A DNA stretch of 64,000 bases from positions 1-64,000 of the forward strand of contig JAEIOG010000005.1 in NCBI GenBank assembly GCA_016342495.1. The letters are read 5' to 3'. The notes under the pieces were generated by a model, which was given only the letters and a program-made list of their open reading frames with translations, did no database searches and was not told where the DNA came from. The translations under genes were made by a program, and so were the position numbers. Below, piece by piece: positions 45,651-54,065 of the stretch. Numbering within the stretch: position 1 is the first letter of the stretch; every line of letters starts with the position of its first letter. This stretch comes from Phycisphaerae bacterium (GTDB lineage Bacteria; Planctomycetota; Phycisphaerae; Sedimentisphaerales; SM23-30).

Positions 45651-46331
45651 CTACTTTACTTTATGCAATAACTGTTCAGCAGTCACTGCGGTCTCGGCTG
45701 CAAGGTTATCAATCTTATTCCGCAATATCCCATAGCTGGCCAAAGCCGGTATCGCAACAGCCATCCCCCACCAGGTCGTTACCAATGCTGTCGAAATCCC
45801 TTTAGCCAAGTCAGGTACATCCGGCTGACCGCCGGCCTGAACAATACCATTGAAAGCATCGATCATGCCCCAGACCGTACCAAAAAGCCCTACCATTGGG
45901 GCAACATTGCCGATCATATTGAGCCATTCGATTTTACGCATGAGAGATGTTGAATCCTGCTCGAGCATTTCAATCATCGCAGTATCCATCGCTGCCCGCC
46001 CATTGCATGACTCATCGATACCAGTTTTGAGTACCCGTGCTAACATCGAATTATCATTATCCATCGCATTGGCGGCGGTTCCCAGCTGATTATTAGCCAA
46101 CATATCCCTGATGCCAGCGACTGTTTTAGAAGGAATAAGCTTAGAACGGGTAATAGAAATAAACATTTGAACAATAATACTGACAGTCACCAAAGACAAA
46201 GGCAGCAAAACCACCCAGACCAAAGGGCCGCCAGCCATGAAAAACTTGTCAAAATTGGAGCCACCAGCATCTGCGCCAAAAGCAGAATCAACCATTAACA
46301 TCAACAAAACGATAAAACTAAACTTCTTCAT
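45651..46331 (-). CDS. exbB: MotA/TolQ/ExbB proton channel family protein
   Basis: A 226-residue inner-membrane protein with a signal-like first helix, then three helices at about 30-52, 135-160 and 175-195 with the conserved MIGNVAPMVGLFGTVWGMIDAF and KGISTALVTTWWGMAVAIPAL motifs. ExbB forms the pentameric stator around ExbD. The ExbD-like gene of the window is about 8 kb away on the other strand, an unusual separation. The ATG at 46331 is preferred to the GTG at 46346. Confidence 0.88.
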   Translation of the reverse strand: MKKFSFIVLLMLMVDSAFGADAGGSNFDKFFMAGGPLVWVVLLPLSLVTVSIIVQMFISITRSKLIPSKTVAGIRDMLANNQLGTAANAMDNDNSMLARVLKTGIDESCNGRAAMDTAMIEMLEQDSTSLMRKIEWLNMIGNVAPMVGLFGTVWGMIDAFNGIVQAGGQPDVPDLAKGISTALVTTWWGMAVAIPALASYGILRNKIDNLAAETAVTAEQLLHKVK

Positions 46332-46739
46332 AATCAACTTATCCACAAAAAAACTTAAAAATGCTAATAATCAGGCTTGATATTAACTTATTAGGAGCTA
46401 AAAAGCAATTATATATTGTTTTATGGTAAAAGGTAAATGGGAAAGACGGACCTTGGGTCCTGTCAGTTGAAAAAGAGGATAAAAGATGTGACATGCTATA
46501 TTGGGTGACATTGCCAGATGTAATGCTGAGCTTATCGCATGTACGGAAGATGTGAAGGAAACCTGTATTTTACCTTAATCCAGATTTCCTGCCACCTAAA
46601 TGAATAACAGTCAAAACAGTAATTAATGAAAAACAACAGCAGTGTCAAGTAACTAAAACAAGTTGCATTTATTTGCTATTAGCTTACGAAAATACCCAAA
46701 CCAGAAAATTTGAATAAAACCGTCTAAGAAATCGTTCTT
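46332..46739. other. Intergenic region between exbB and the polysaccharide cluster
   Basis: About 400 bases. It contains a small GGACC TTG GGTCC hairpin near 46450 and otherwise AT-rich sequence. I see no gene. Presumably it holds the exbB promoter and the 3' end of the polysaccharide operon transcript. Confidence 0.35.
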
Positions 46740-47870
46740 TTAGCGGAATTGTTTTATATACGCCACAGTCCTGCGGACGGTTTTTTCGCCTGCTCGTGGA
46801 TGCAGTGGCAGATTGATAGTTTCCCGACAAGCTTTTTCGGCTTCAGGGCATTGGCCTTTAGTGTAATCGTAAAGATGCATTGGTGTTTCTATCGGATGGA
46901 GTGGGCATTCAAACCAGCTACCAATTTCAACGCCTGCAGCAGGGGCACCAGCCAAGGCTTTTTCTTTGTCAGAGACCCGAAGTGGGTAACGAACCAAAAC
47001 TGGATCCATATAGTCAGGAATAGTTGGAATGTCGAAATCGGCTTCTGAGAGAAGTTTATCGTAAAGTTTGGCCATCTGTTGACGATGGGCGATATTTTTA
47101 TTTATTTTATTCATTTGGCTTGTACCGGCGGCAACCTGCATAGACCCCATTTTAGTAAGAAAATCTTCAGCCATTTCAGGCATAAATTCAGCACATGAAG
47201 ATGAACCAACAACAAGACCTTTTTTTGTCATCCAACGGAACAAATTAGTGATCATAGCTGTTGTTCGCGGATAAATGACGGTTCGATAAACCATTCGCTG
47301 AGCCTTCAGCATCGACTGAGCCTTCAAGCCCGGTGTTGCCGCTTGTTGATAGATGTCCTGCATAGGCTCGATCAAATCTTTGTCATTAATACTGACCATG
47401 CCACCTAAGCCTGTGGTAAAAGGCTTGTTCCACTGGAAAGAAAAGTATGCCGCTTTACCAAAAGTGCCACAAAGTTTATTTTTATATTGAGACCCCAAAG
47501 CCAGGCAACAATCTTCGACAACAGGTATATTATATTTGTTTGCTATTTCGAAGATGGCATTCATTTCACAAGGATAGCCATAAGTATGCTGGGCAAGGAT
47601 TAGTTTTGTATTTGTGGTAATAGCTTGTTCGAGCAAATCAACATTCATATTAAACATAACAGGTTCAATATCAACATAAACTGGTTTAGCACCAACATAT
47701 TTAATCGGGTTAACATCCATGACACAGGTATAACCTGGTAGGACAACCTCATCGTCGGGGCCAATGTTCATAGCCCGCAAAAGAGCATATAAACCTACCC
47801 GAGCTTTCCAGAAAGCAAAAGCCTGCTGGGCGGAGAAATAATCAGTAAATTGTGTTTCGAATTTGTTCAT
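46740..47870 (-). CDS. DegT/DnrJ/EryC1/StrS-family aminotransferase
   Basis: A 376-residue PLP-dependent enzyme of the sugar aminotransferase superfamily, which typically aminates keto-sugar nucleotides. Signatures include GPDDEVVLPGYTCVMDVNPI, AKPVYVDIEP, VVEDCCLALGSQY and the likely PLP lysine in SFQWNKPFTTGLGGM. Its start overlaps the stop of the GNAT gene by one base (TGATG), so translation is coupled. An aminotransferase followed by an N-acetyltransferase is a common way to make N-acetylated amino sugars; the substrate here is not known. Confidence 0.88.
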   Translation of the reverse strand: MNKFETQFTDYFSAQQAFAFWKARVGLYALLRAMNIGPDDEVVLPGYTCVMDVNPIKYVGAKPVYVDIEPVMFNMNVDLLEQAITTNTKLILAQHTYGYPCEMNAIFEIANKYNIPVVEDCCLALGSQYKNKLCGTFGKAAYFSFQWNKPFTTGLGGMVSINDKDLIEPMQDIYQQAATPGLKAQSMLKAQRMVYRTVIYPRTTAMITNLFRWMTKKGLVVGSSSCAEFMPEMAEDFLTKMGSMQVAAGTSQMNKINKNIAHRQQMAKLYDKLLSEADFDIPTIPDYMDPVLVRYPLRVSDKEKALAGAPAAGVEIGSWFECPLHPIETPMHLYDYTKGQCPEAEKACRETINLPLHPRAGEKTVRRTVAYIKQFR

Positions 47871-48490
47871 CAGGAATTCTCGTCTGTAAAATCATATATA
47901 TAACGGTTCATATTTCTACCTTCAGCGGTCTGATATGTGGCTTCAATTTCCCAGCCAAGCTTTTGGTAGAAACCATTAACAGCTTCATTATTATCAGTAT
48001 CGGTAGTAAGGAAACATCCCTGGCTACCACGTTTTTTGGTTTCAGCGACCCATGCATCTACAAGAGCTTTGCCAACACCTTTACCTTGAGTGTCAGGTGC
48101 AACAGCTATTGAGCTAAGCAAAGAACGTTTCGGGCCATTTTCAGGAGATTCACCACGATAGAAAACCGCACGAAAAAGCCTTTTAATTGTCGAAGGTTTT
48201 TTCAGAACTGCAGAAATGCTAGCCAGGCAAAAAGCCCACCAGCGTCTTTTGAGTAGTCTTTTAAAATAGCCATCGGGGATAAGTGGCCCAACAACAGCAC
48301 CTAAGACTTTATTGTTTTCCAAGGCAACAAATCCAATACCAGCATCATCGGTACAAAAAGATGCATAAAACTCTGTTAGAAATTTTGGGCCAAGAAAAGT
48401 AAGGAAAAAATCAGGGAAAGCATTCACATGAACTTTAACCACATCATTAATATATTTTTTTTCAAGAGAAATAATTTTAATATCGGCCAT
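47870..48490 (-). CDS. GNAT-family N-acetyltransferase
   Basis: A 206-residue acetyltransferase. The acetyl-CoA-binding motif is SIAVAPDTQGKGVGKALVDAWV near residue 125, and a typical C-terminal GNAT motif follows (FYQKLGWEIEATY). It may acetylate the amino sugar produced by the coupled DegT aminotransferase. AAGGT precedes the ATG. It is separated from the upstream glycosyltransferase by 14 bases. Confidence 0.88.
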   Translation of the reverse strand: MADIKIISLEKKYINDVVKVHVNAFPDFFLTFLGPKFLTEFYASFCTDDAGIGFVALENNKVLGAVVGPLIPDGYFKRLLKRRWWAFCLASISAVLKKPSTIKRLFRAVFYRGESPENGPKRSLLSSIAVAPDTQGKGVGKALVDAWVAETKKRGSQGCFLTTDTDNNEAVNGFYQKLGWEIEATYQTAEGRNMNRYIYDFTDENS

Positions 48491-48504
48491 AATAATACCT
48501 TATT

Positions 48505-49728
48505 CTAATATTTAGTGCTTCGAAAAATACTTTCCAGCTTACTTACTGCGATGGGAAAATCCATTTCATTATTATAGAAAGCTTTAGCATTATTTGCCAT
48601 TTTCACCAAATCTTTTTGGGTCATAGTCCTTAATCTAATGGCAGCATCAGCTATGCTCTGCGGATTTTGTGGCTGGCAGGCAATGCCGGCATTGGCTTTT
48701 TCGACCAGATTAGCCGCATCGCCTTTGACGGCCATAAGTATGGATTTGCCGATAGCCATATAAGCCTGAGTTTTAGATGGGATAGTGATACTAAATAGAG
48801 GATCATCGCGTAAATGTACAAGCAAGACATCAGCTAAATTCAAAATTGCGCCTATTTCTACAACTGGTTTACGCGGATGGAAAATAACATTATTCAAATT
48901 CTGGTTTTGGGCTCGTTTTTTAAGATCATCGACACTGACGCCACTACCAATAAAGACAAATTGTATATCAGGGCACTGCTTTTGCACAATAGCAGCAGCA
49001 TCAATAACAGCATCAAGAGCCTGAGCTGCGCCCATATTACCAGCAAAGACGATATTGAATTTATCTGTCATTTGTAAATCATGCCTCAAGCTATCACTAT
49101 CCTGCAAAGATGAATTGGCCAAAGTCTGATCACACCAGTTATAAACAACATCAATTTTAGATTCTGGGACGCCACGATCAATAAGGGTCTGTTTCATTCC
49201 TGGGGTTATAACCACTATTTTAGTCGCCTGTTTATAGACGAAATTACACCATCGATGTAATAATCGCATTCCAAAACCATTATTAAACATTCCTGTTGAA
49301 CACAGAGAATCTGGCCAAATATCCTGAATATGATATACAAAAGGAATACGCTTAAACCATTTCATCACAATTGCAGGTAAGCCTAATGTTGCCGGGCCCT
49401 GCACAATATAAGCGATATCTGCTTTTTTGGTAAGCCAGGGTCCCATAATTGTTTTAGTAAGAGCCAGAGATGCATAACATAAGAATCTTTTGAGGCCAGA
49501 TTGATTATGACTAGGATAGAGAGGCAAACGCACAACTGAAACACCATCCATCATTTGGCGTTGCCAGCACCGCATTTTATACCCATCATATATTTTACCG
49601 CCAGGATAATTAGGGTAGCCAGTCAGGACTTCAACTTGATGCCCCCTTTTTTGTAATTCAATGACAAAAGGTAAGCCGAAAAACATCGGTTCCGGCTGGA
49701 AATAATGTGTGATAAACAATATTTTCAT
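48505..49728 (-). CDS. GT4 glycosyltransferase, WbuB-like (probable L-FucNAc transferase)
   Basis: A 407-residue GT-B glycosyltransferase. The N-terminal MKILFITHYFQPEP, TGYPNYPGGKIYDGYK and HIQDIWPDS segments resemble WbuB-type transferases; the C-terminal nucleotide-sugar site includes FVFIGSG and the segment SKTQAYMAIGKSIL. WbuB follows fnlC in E. coli O26-type clusters and transfers L-FucNAc; the same order here supports that role but does not prove it. The start is 3 bases after the fnlC stop. Confidence 0.85.
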   Translation of the reverse strand: MKILFITHYFQPEPMFFGLPFVIELQKRGHQVEVLTGYPNYPGGKIYDGYKMRCWQRQMMDGVSVVRLPLYPSHNQSGLKRFLCYASLALTKTIMGPWLTKKADIAYIVQGPATLGLPAIVMKWFKRIPFVYHIQDIWPDSLCSTGMFNNGFGMRLLHRWCNFVYKQATKIVVITPGMKQTLIDRGVPESKIDVVYNWCDQTLANSSLQDSDSLRHDLQMTDKFNIVFAGNMGAAQALDAVIDAAAIVQKQCPDIQFVFIGSGVSVDDLKKRAQNQNLNNVIFHPRKPVVEIGAILNLADVLLVHLRDDPLFSITIPSKTQAYMAIGKSILMAVKGDAANLVEKANAGIACQPQNPQSIADAAIRLRTMTQKDLVKMANNAKAFYNNEMDFPIAVSKLESIFRSTKY

Positions 49729-49731
49729 ATT

Positions 49732-50862
49732 TTAACCCAAATCATTGTATTTTATGCCATTCCACTGATTAGAGAGTTTGGCGGTGCCGATGATTAGTTT
49801 TACGACCCGATGCGAAACGTTCTCGATTTGATAATCAGCCGGAACAGTTATTGGTTTACTGGTTATGCTATCAGAAGTTTGCAGTTTAATGGCAGCAATC
49901 ATGGTTTCAGGGTCAAGGCCAGTTACAACGATTGAACCGGTGTCCATGGCTTCAGGACGTTCAATGGCATTACGACAAGTAATCGCAGGGAAGCCCAGCA
50001 TGGAAGACTCCTCACAGATGGTACCGCTGTCGGAAATAACGCATTTGGCGTTCATTTGCAGATTAACGTAATCGAAGAAGCCAAATGGTTTCATGAATAT
50101 AACTTTATCAGAAACTTTACGGCCCAGAGATTCAAGGCGATTGCGGGTACGAGGATGTGTAGATACAATAACAGGATAATCATATTCCTGGACGAGTAAT
50201 TCAAATGCGTCCAATAGTTGCGAAAGACTTTCTTTGCGATCAACATTTTCTTCACGATGGGTAGAGACCAGAAAATACTTATTTTTTTCGAGTTTAAGTT
50301 CTTCTAAAGCATTAGAAGATTTTATCTGATCAATATGGTCGTTAAGAACTTCTTTAATAGGTGAACCTGTGACATAAATACGACGATGAGGGAGGCCTTC
50401 GCTTAGAAGATGGCGGCGGGCATGTTCGGTATAAACCAGATTAAAGTCGCTGATATGATCAATGATGCGCCGATTAATTTCTTCCGGGACATTAAAATCA
50501 TAAGAGCGATTACCGGCTTCCATATGATATATCGGAATTTTCATGCGTTTGGCAATGATGCCCGCGATAGAACTATTAGTATCACCCAAAATCAGAACAG
50601 CGTCTGGTTTTTCCTCAAGGAAGATTTCTTCAGCTTTGATCAAAATATTGCCATAGACTTTACCGAGGGAACTGGTATCAACATTCATAAAATGGTCAGG
50701 TTTACGAACGCCAAGCTCATTAAAGAAGATTTCATTGAGTTCATAGTCATAGTTTTGGCCAGTATGCACGATTACATGATCGACATGTTTATCGAGTAAT
50801 TTCATTACCGCAGCTAAACGGATTATTTCAGGTCTGGTACCCAGAACGGTTAGGACTTTCAT
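49732..50862 (-). CDS. fnlC: UDP-N-acetylglucosamine 2-epimerase family, FnlC/WbjD/CapG
   Basis: A 376-residue non-hydrolysing 2-epimerase (GTRPEIIRLAAVMKLL, HTGQNYDYELNEIFF, LILGDTNSSIA, HMEAGNRSYD, STHREENVD, ISDSGTICEESSMLGFPAI). Sitting directly after fnlA and fnlB, it most likely catalyses the last step to UDP-N-acetyl-L-fucosamine rather than making UDP-ManNAc. AAAGGAA precedes the ATG. A small inverted repeat separates it from fnlB. Confidence 0.92.
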   Translation of the reverse strand: MKVLTVLGTRPEIIRLAAVMKLLDKHVDHVIVHTGQNYDYELNEIFFNELGVRKPDHFMNVDTSSLGKVYGNILIKAEEIFLEEKPDAVLILGDTNSSIAGIIAKRMKIPIYHMEAGNRSYDFNVPEEINRRIIDHISDFNLVYTEHARRHLLSEGLPHRRIYVTGSPIKEVLNDHIDQIKSSNALEELKLEKNKYFLVSTHREENVDRKESLSQLLDAFELLVQEYDYPVIVSTHPRTRNRLESLGRKVSDKVIFMKPFGFFDYVNLQMNAKCVISDSGTICEESSMLGFPAITCRNAIERPEAMDTGSIVVTGLDPETMIAAIKLQTSDSITSKPITVPADYQIENVSHRVVKLIIGTAKLSNQWNGIKYNDLG

Positions 50863-50887
50863 TTTTTATTTCCTTTAATATTTTCTA

Positions 50888-50974
50888 GATAGGATATAAG
50901 GATTGAAAAGATTTGAGATCAAATATAATATTTGTTTTTATCATTTTTTATCCTCTATATCCTTCAATCCTATC
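50888..50974. repeat. Inverted-repeat element between fnlB and fnlC
   Basis: GATAGGAT (50888-50895) and ATCCTATC (50967-50974) bound an 87-base AT-rich segment. Inside, GGATTGAA pairs with TTCAATCC. It is related to the element at 52163-52279, sharing TAGATAGGAT..AAGGAT. There is no ORF. Confidence 0.55.
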
Positions 50975-50985
50975 AAATATGCTAA

Positions 50986-52110
50986 TTAAATTTCTACTTG
51001 TTCATAGAAGGTGTCGGGATCTTCGGGATTGAAGTGTTCGTTTATCCAGAAAAGAGTGACAAGTTCAGAATCGCCAATATTAGAAATATTATGGGTGTGA
51101 TAAATGGGCATTTCAACCCATGCCGGTTTATCACCTGATACTTTATACTCAATCACCTTATCGGTGCCAATGCGACGCAGTTTAATACTGGCATGGCCAC
51201 TGATGACACAGAACTTTTCATTTTTCCTTATATGATAATGGTTGCCACGGGTAATGCCGGGTTTGGTAGTGGAAAATGATACCTGGCCACCCTTTTCAAG
51301 CTTGAATACTTCAATAAATGAACCCCGATCATCGGTATTTAATTTCAGGTTTCGCTGCCAATCGCGTTCATCCATATAGGTGATAAAGCAATTATATAAA
51401 TCGCGTTCAAATTCATTATTAACAGCGGGTACCATGCCACATTCGGTATAGCCAGCCTGGAATTTTTTTAATAAAGCTAAAACTTCAGAAACCTTAATAT
51501 CAACCCTGGGCTTAATATATTCAACGGAGTATCCTTTTCTATTTTGCTGGATCAGGTCATAAATATCATCGACCAGATTATTAATATAAATCATACTCAT
51601 CTGGCCGTCATTCTGAATGGTTGGCTCATCACCATGAGTAACCTGATAGCAAAAAGTCGCGACAACAGAATTATAGAAAGGTTTACCATTATCGCCAAAG
51701 ACATTAGGAACAACCATAGAAATTCCAGTGCTACCTTTAGTCTGGCAAAATTGTTCTAAAAGTTCCATGCCTCGTTTTTTGGCGCGGCCATATTCATTAT
51801 CCCGATCGATCTGGGTTGAAGCTGAAAATAGAATGGGGGGATAATTATTGGCTTTATCACAATAATCCAGCAATTTCTGCATCAGTTCTATATTTTTATT
51901 GTAAATCACTTCAGGTTCATCACGATTGACACCGGCAAGGTGGACAATGACGTCAGCCTGACCAGCAAAATCAATAAACCTGCCAGGGTTATCATAGAAG
52001 CTATCTTCAAATGGAAGAACTTCAATGCCATCCTCACGGGCGAGCCTGTCGCGTAAATGGGAGCCAACAAAACCAGCCATACCTGTTATGCCTACTGTTA
52101 TTTTAGCCAT
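50986..52110 (-). CDS. fnlB: Bifunctional SDR/cupin sugar-nucleotide enzyme, FnlB/WbjC/CapF
   Basis: A 374-residue two-domain enzyme. The N-terminal SDR reductase has GITGMAGFVGSHL, IVHLAGVNRDEP and YGRAK (Tyr-x-x-x-Lys). The C-terminal cupin (about 245-374) has NHYHIRKNEKFCVISG and PIYHTHNISN, which bind zinc. In CapF the cupin epimerises the 4-keto intermediate at C3 and the SDR domain reduces it, giving the second step of UDP-L-FucNAc synthesis. AAAGGAA precedes the ATG. Length is as expected. Confidence 0.93.
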   Translation of the reverse strand: MAKITVGITGMAGFVGSHLRDRLAREDGIEVLPFEDSFYDNPGRFIDFAGQADVIVHLAGVNRDEPEVIYNKNIELMQKLLDYCDKANNYPPILFSASTQIDRDNEYGRAKKRGMELLEQFCQTKGSTGISMVVPNVFGDNGKPFYNSVVATFCYQVTHGDEPTIQNDGQMSMIYINNLVDDIYDLIQQNRKGYSVEYIKPRVDIKVSEVLALLKKFQAGYTECGMVPAVNNEFERDLYNCFITYMDERDWQRNLKLNTDDRGSFIEVFKLEKGGQVSFSTTKPGITRGNHYHIRKNEKFCVISGHASIKLRRIGTDKVIEYKVSGDKPAWVEMPIYHTHNISNIGDSELVTLFWINEHFNPEDPDTFYEQVEI

Positions 52111-52162
52111 TAATTTCCTTTCTTAATCGTTCACGGAAATCCGAGAATTAATATAATACTTT

Positions 52163-52279
52163 TTTAGATAGGATTTAAGGATCGAGAGGATAATACGAAA
52201 TTGAAAATATTTAATGCAAAGGCAAATCAATACTTCTTATCCACTCTCTTATCCTACCTATTTTATAATCCTATCTAAA
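52163..52279. repeat. 117-bp element with 13-bp inverted ends between fnlA and fnlB
   Basis: TTTAGATAGGATT (52163-52175) and AATCCTATCTAAA (52267-52279) are exact inverted repeats. Inner segments (GAGAGGATAA / TTATCC) also pair partly. It is related to 50888-50974 and probably a small MITE-like or REP-like repeat. Confidence 0.6.
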
Positions 52280-52294
52280 TATTCTTAGATTTTA

Positions 52295-53350
52295 TTATTT
52301 TGCTTTTCCAGTCTCAGGATTCCAGTTTTCAAGTTCACTTTGCACATATGGCAAAGTTAAAAGCAGTTCTTCCATTTGTTTGACATCCATCTGTTCAGTA
52401 TTATGCGAGTGATAGTCCTGGAGTTTGGTTTCTTCTTTGTCGCCTTCGGTGAAATAAACGGTATAATTAAGGTCACGGTCATCAAGATGGACACGGAAAT
52501 AATCGCCCATATCTTCGGCGCGGCCCACTTCTTCAACTGTCAGCAGAGTTTCAAAAAGTTTTTCGCCGTGCCGAATACCAATTTCACGAATATCCTGAGG
52601 AATACCAAAAATATTGCAAACCGCTTTGGCAAGAATTTCTATCGTACAGGCTGGAGCCTTACGCACAAACATATCGCCATGACTGCCATGTTCAAAAGCA
52701 AAAAGAACCAGTGAGACAGCATCACGCAGTGGCAGCATAAAACGTGTCATTTCCGGGACGGTGACCGTAATAGGTTTACCTTGCCTGATCTGGTTAACAA
52801 ACAACGGGATAACCGAGCCACGAGAACACATAACATTGCCATAACGAACAGAACAGACAACGGTATCGCCGGAAGCATTTTGACGGGAAGCGGCCTGGGC
52901 AACTTTTTCCATCATGGCTTTACTGATACCCATTGCGTTAATCGGATAGGCAGCTTTGTCGGTACTTAAACAAACGATTTTTTCAACTTTGTGCCTGATA
53001 GCTGCCTGAATGACATTATTGCTGCCAACAACATTGGTTAAGACCGCCTGCATGGGAAAGAATTCACAAGATGGAACCTGCTTGAGAGCGGCAGCGTGGA
53101 AAACCAGGTCAACGCCCAACATGGCATTTTCAACTGAATCGCGGTCACGAACATCGCCAATATAAAATTTTAGGCGAGGCTCAGCAAAATCGATTCGCAT
53201 GAGTTCCTGCTTGAGTTCATCGCGACTAAAGATACGAATTTCTTTGACATCGGTTTCGAGTAAACCTTTGACAACAGTTTTGCCAAATGAGCCAGTACCG
53301 CCAGTAATTAAGACAGTTTTATTTGATAGTTTTTGCGATAAGTTTTTCAT
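52295..53350 (-). CDS. fnlA: UDP-GlcNAc 4,6-dehydratase/5-epimerase, FnlA/WbjB/CapE
   Basis: A 351-residue SDR enzyme that starts the UDP-L-FucNAc pathway by converting UDP-GlcNAc to a 4-keto-6-deoxy sugar with 5-epimerisation. NAD-binding LITGGTGSFGKTVV, the substrate segment AALKQVPSCEFFPMQAV and the catalytic region STDKAAYPINAMGISKAMMEK, with Met in place of the usual Tyr as in CapE, are all visible. The ATG at 53350 is preferred (AGGAAA upstream) over the TTG at 53353. It heads the fnlABC-wbuB block. Confidence 0.94.
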   Translation of the reverse strand: MKNLSQKLSNKTVLITGGTGSFGKTVVKGLLETDVKEIRIFSRDELKQELMRIDFAEPRLKFYIGDVRDRDSVENAMLGVDLVFHAAALKQVPSCEFFPMQAVLTNVVGSNNVIQAAIRHKVEKIVCLSTDKAAYPINAMGISKAMMEKVAQAASRQNASGDTVVCSVRYGNVMCSRGSVIPLFVNQIRQGKPITVTVPEMTRFMLPLRDAVSLVLFAFEHGSHGDMFVRKAPACTIEILAKAVCNIFGIPQDIREIGIRHGEKLFETLLTVEEVGRAEDMGDYFRVHLDDRDLNYTVYFTEGDKEETKLQDYHSHNTEQMDVKQMEELLLTLPYVQSELENWNPETGKAK

Positions 53351-53372
53351 CAAATTTCCTTTATTAATAAGA

Positions 53373-53987
53373 CTAAATCATATTTTTTAATAACAAATGG
53401 GCTTCATATTCAGCATTTTTTGACTTGATTAATTTATCAATTGATTCATTGTGCTTTTCTTGTTGTTCTATTGTAAAACGATATTTTATAATTTTAGCAG
53501 GGCAACCACCAACAATAGCATAAGCTGGTACATCTTTAGTTACAACCGAACCAGCTGCAATAATAGCGCCTCTGCCAATATTAACTCCAGCCATAATTAT
53601 ACAACCATGACCAACCCAAACATCATCACCAATCACCGTCAATAAATCATCCAAACCATCCCTGCCAGTAAATCTGGCCGGAATACCAACTATATCAAAA
53701 CGATGATCACCGCCTACTATTGCAACATCACATGCTAACATTGTAAAATGACCTATTTTCACATTAGCATGGATATGTGCCCTGGCACCAATAAAAACAT
53801 AATCACCTGCATCAATCGCATTTTTCTTAAAACCTGATTTAAGATCAGAAACAGTAAAGCATTTACCATAGGACCTAAATCGGTAGCCAAATAGAAAACC
53901 AATAATAAAACGCAGGCGGCGTTTTTGCCATGCTAACCAAATGATTAACTTTTCTTTTTTCGTAATATTATCAATATTATTACTCAT
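53373..53987 (-). CDS. Left-handed beta-helix acyltransferase (CatB/WbbJ type)
   Basis: A 204-residue hexapeptide-repeat acetyltransferase (VKIGHFTMLACDVAIVGGDHRFD, VIGDDVWVGHGCIIMAGVNIGRGAIIAAGSVVTKDVPAYAIVGGCPAKII). The His in GDHRFD and the GCPAKII end are typical of O-acetyltransferases that use acetyl-CoA. In this cluster it probably acetylates a sugar of the repeat unit. GAGGG lies close before the ATG. Confidence 0.9.
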   Translation of the reverse strand: MSNNIDNITKKEKLIIWLAWQKRRLRFIIGFLFGYRFRSYGKCFTVSDLKSGFKKNAIDAGDYVFIGARAHIHANVKIGHFTMLACDVAIVGGDHRFDIVGIPARFTGRDGLDDLLTVIGDDVWVGHGCIIMAGVNIGRGAIIAAGSVVTKDVPAYAIVGGCPAKIIKYRFTIEQQEKHNESIDKLIKSKNAEYEAHLLLKNMI

Positions 53988-54065
53988 AAAGCCCTCATTT
54001 TCCTTCTATCTGATTGATACATCCAACTACTCCACGCGTTATTACTTCCAGATAAATAATTGCCT

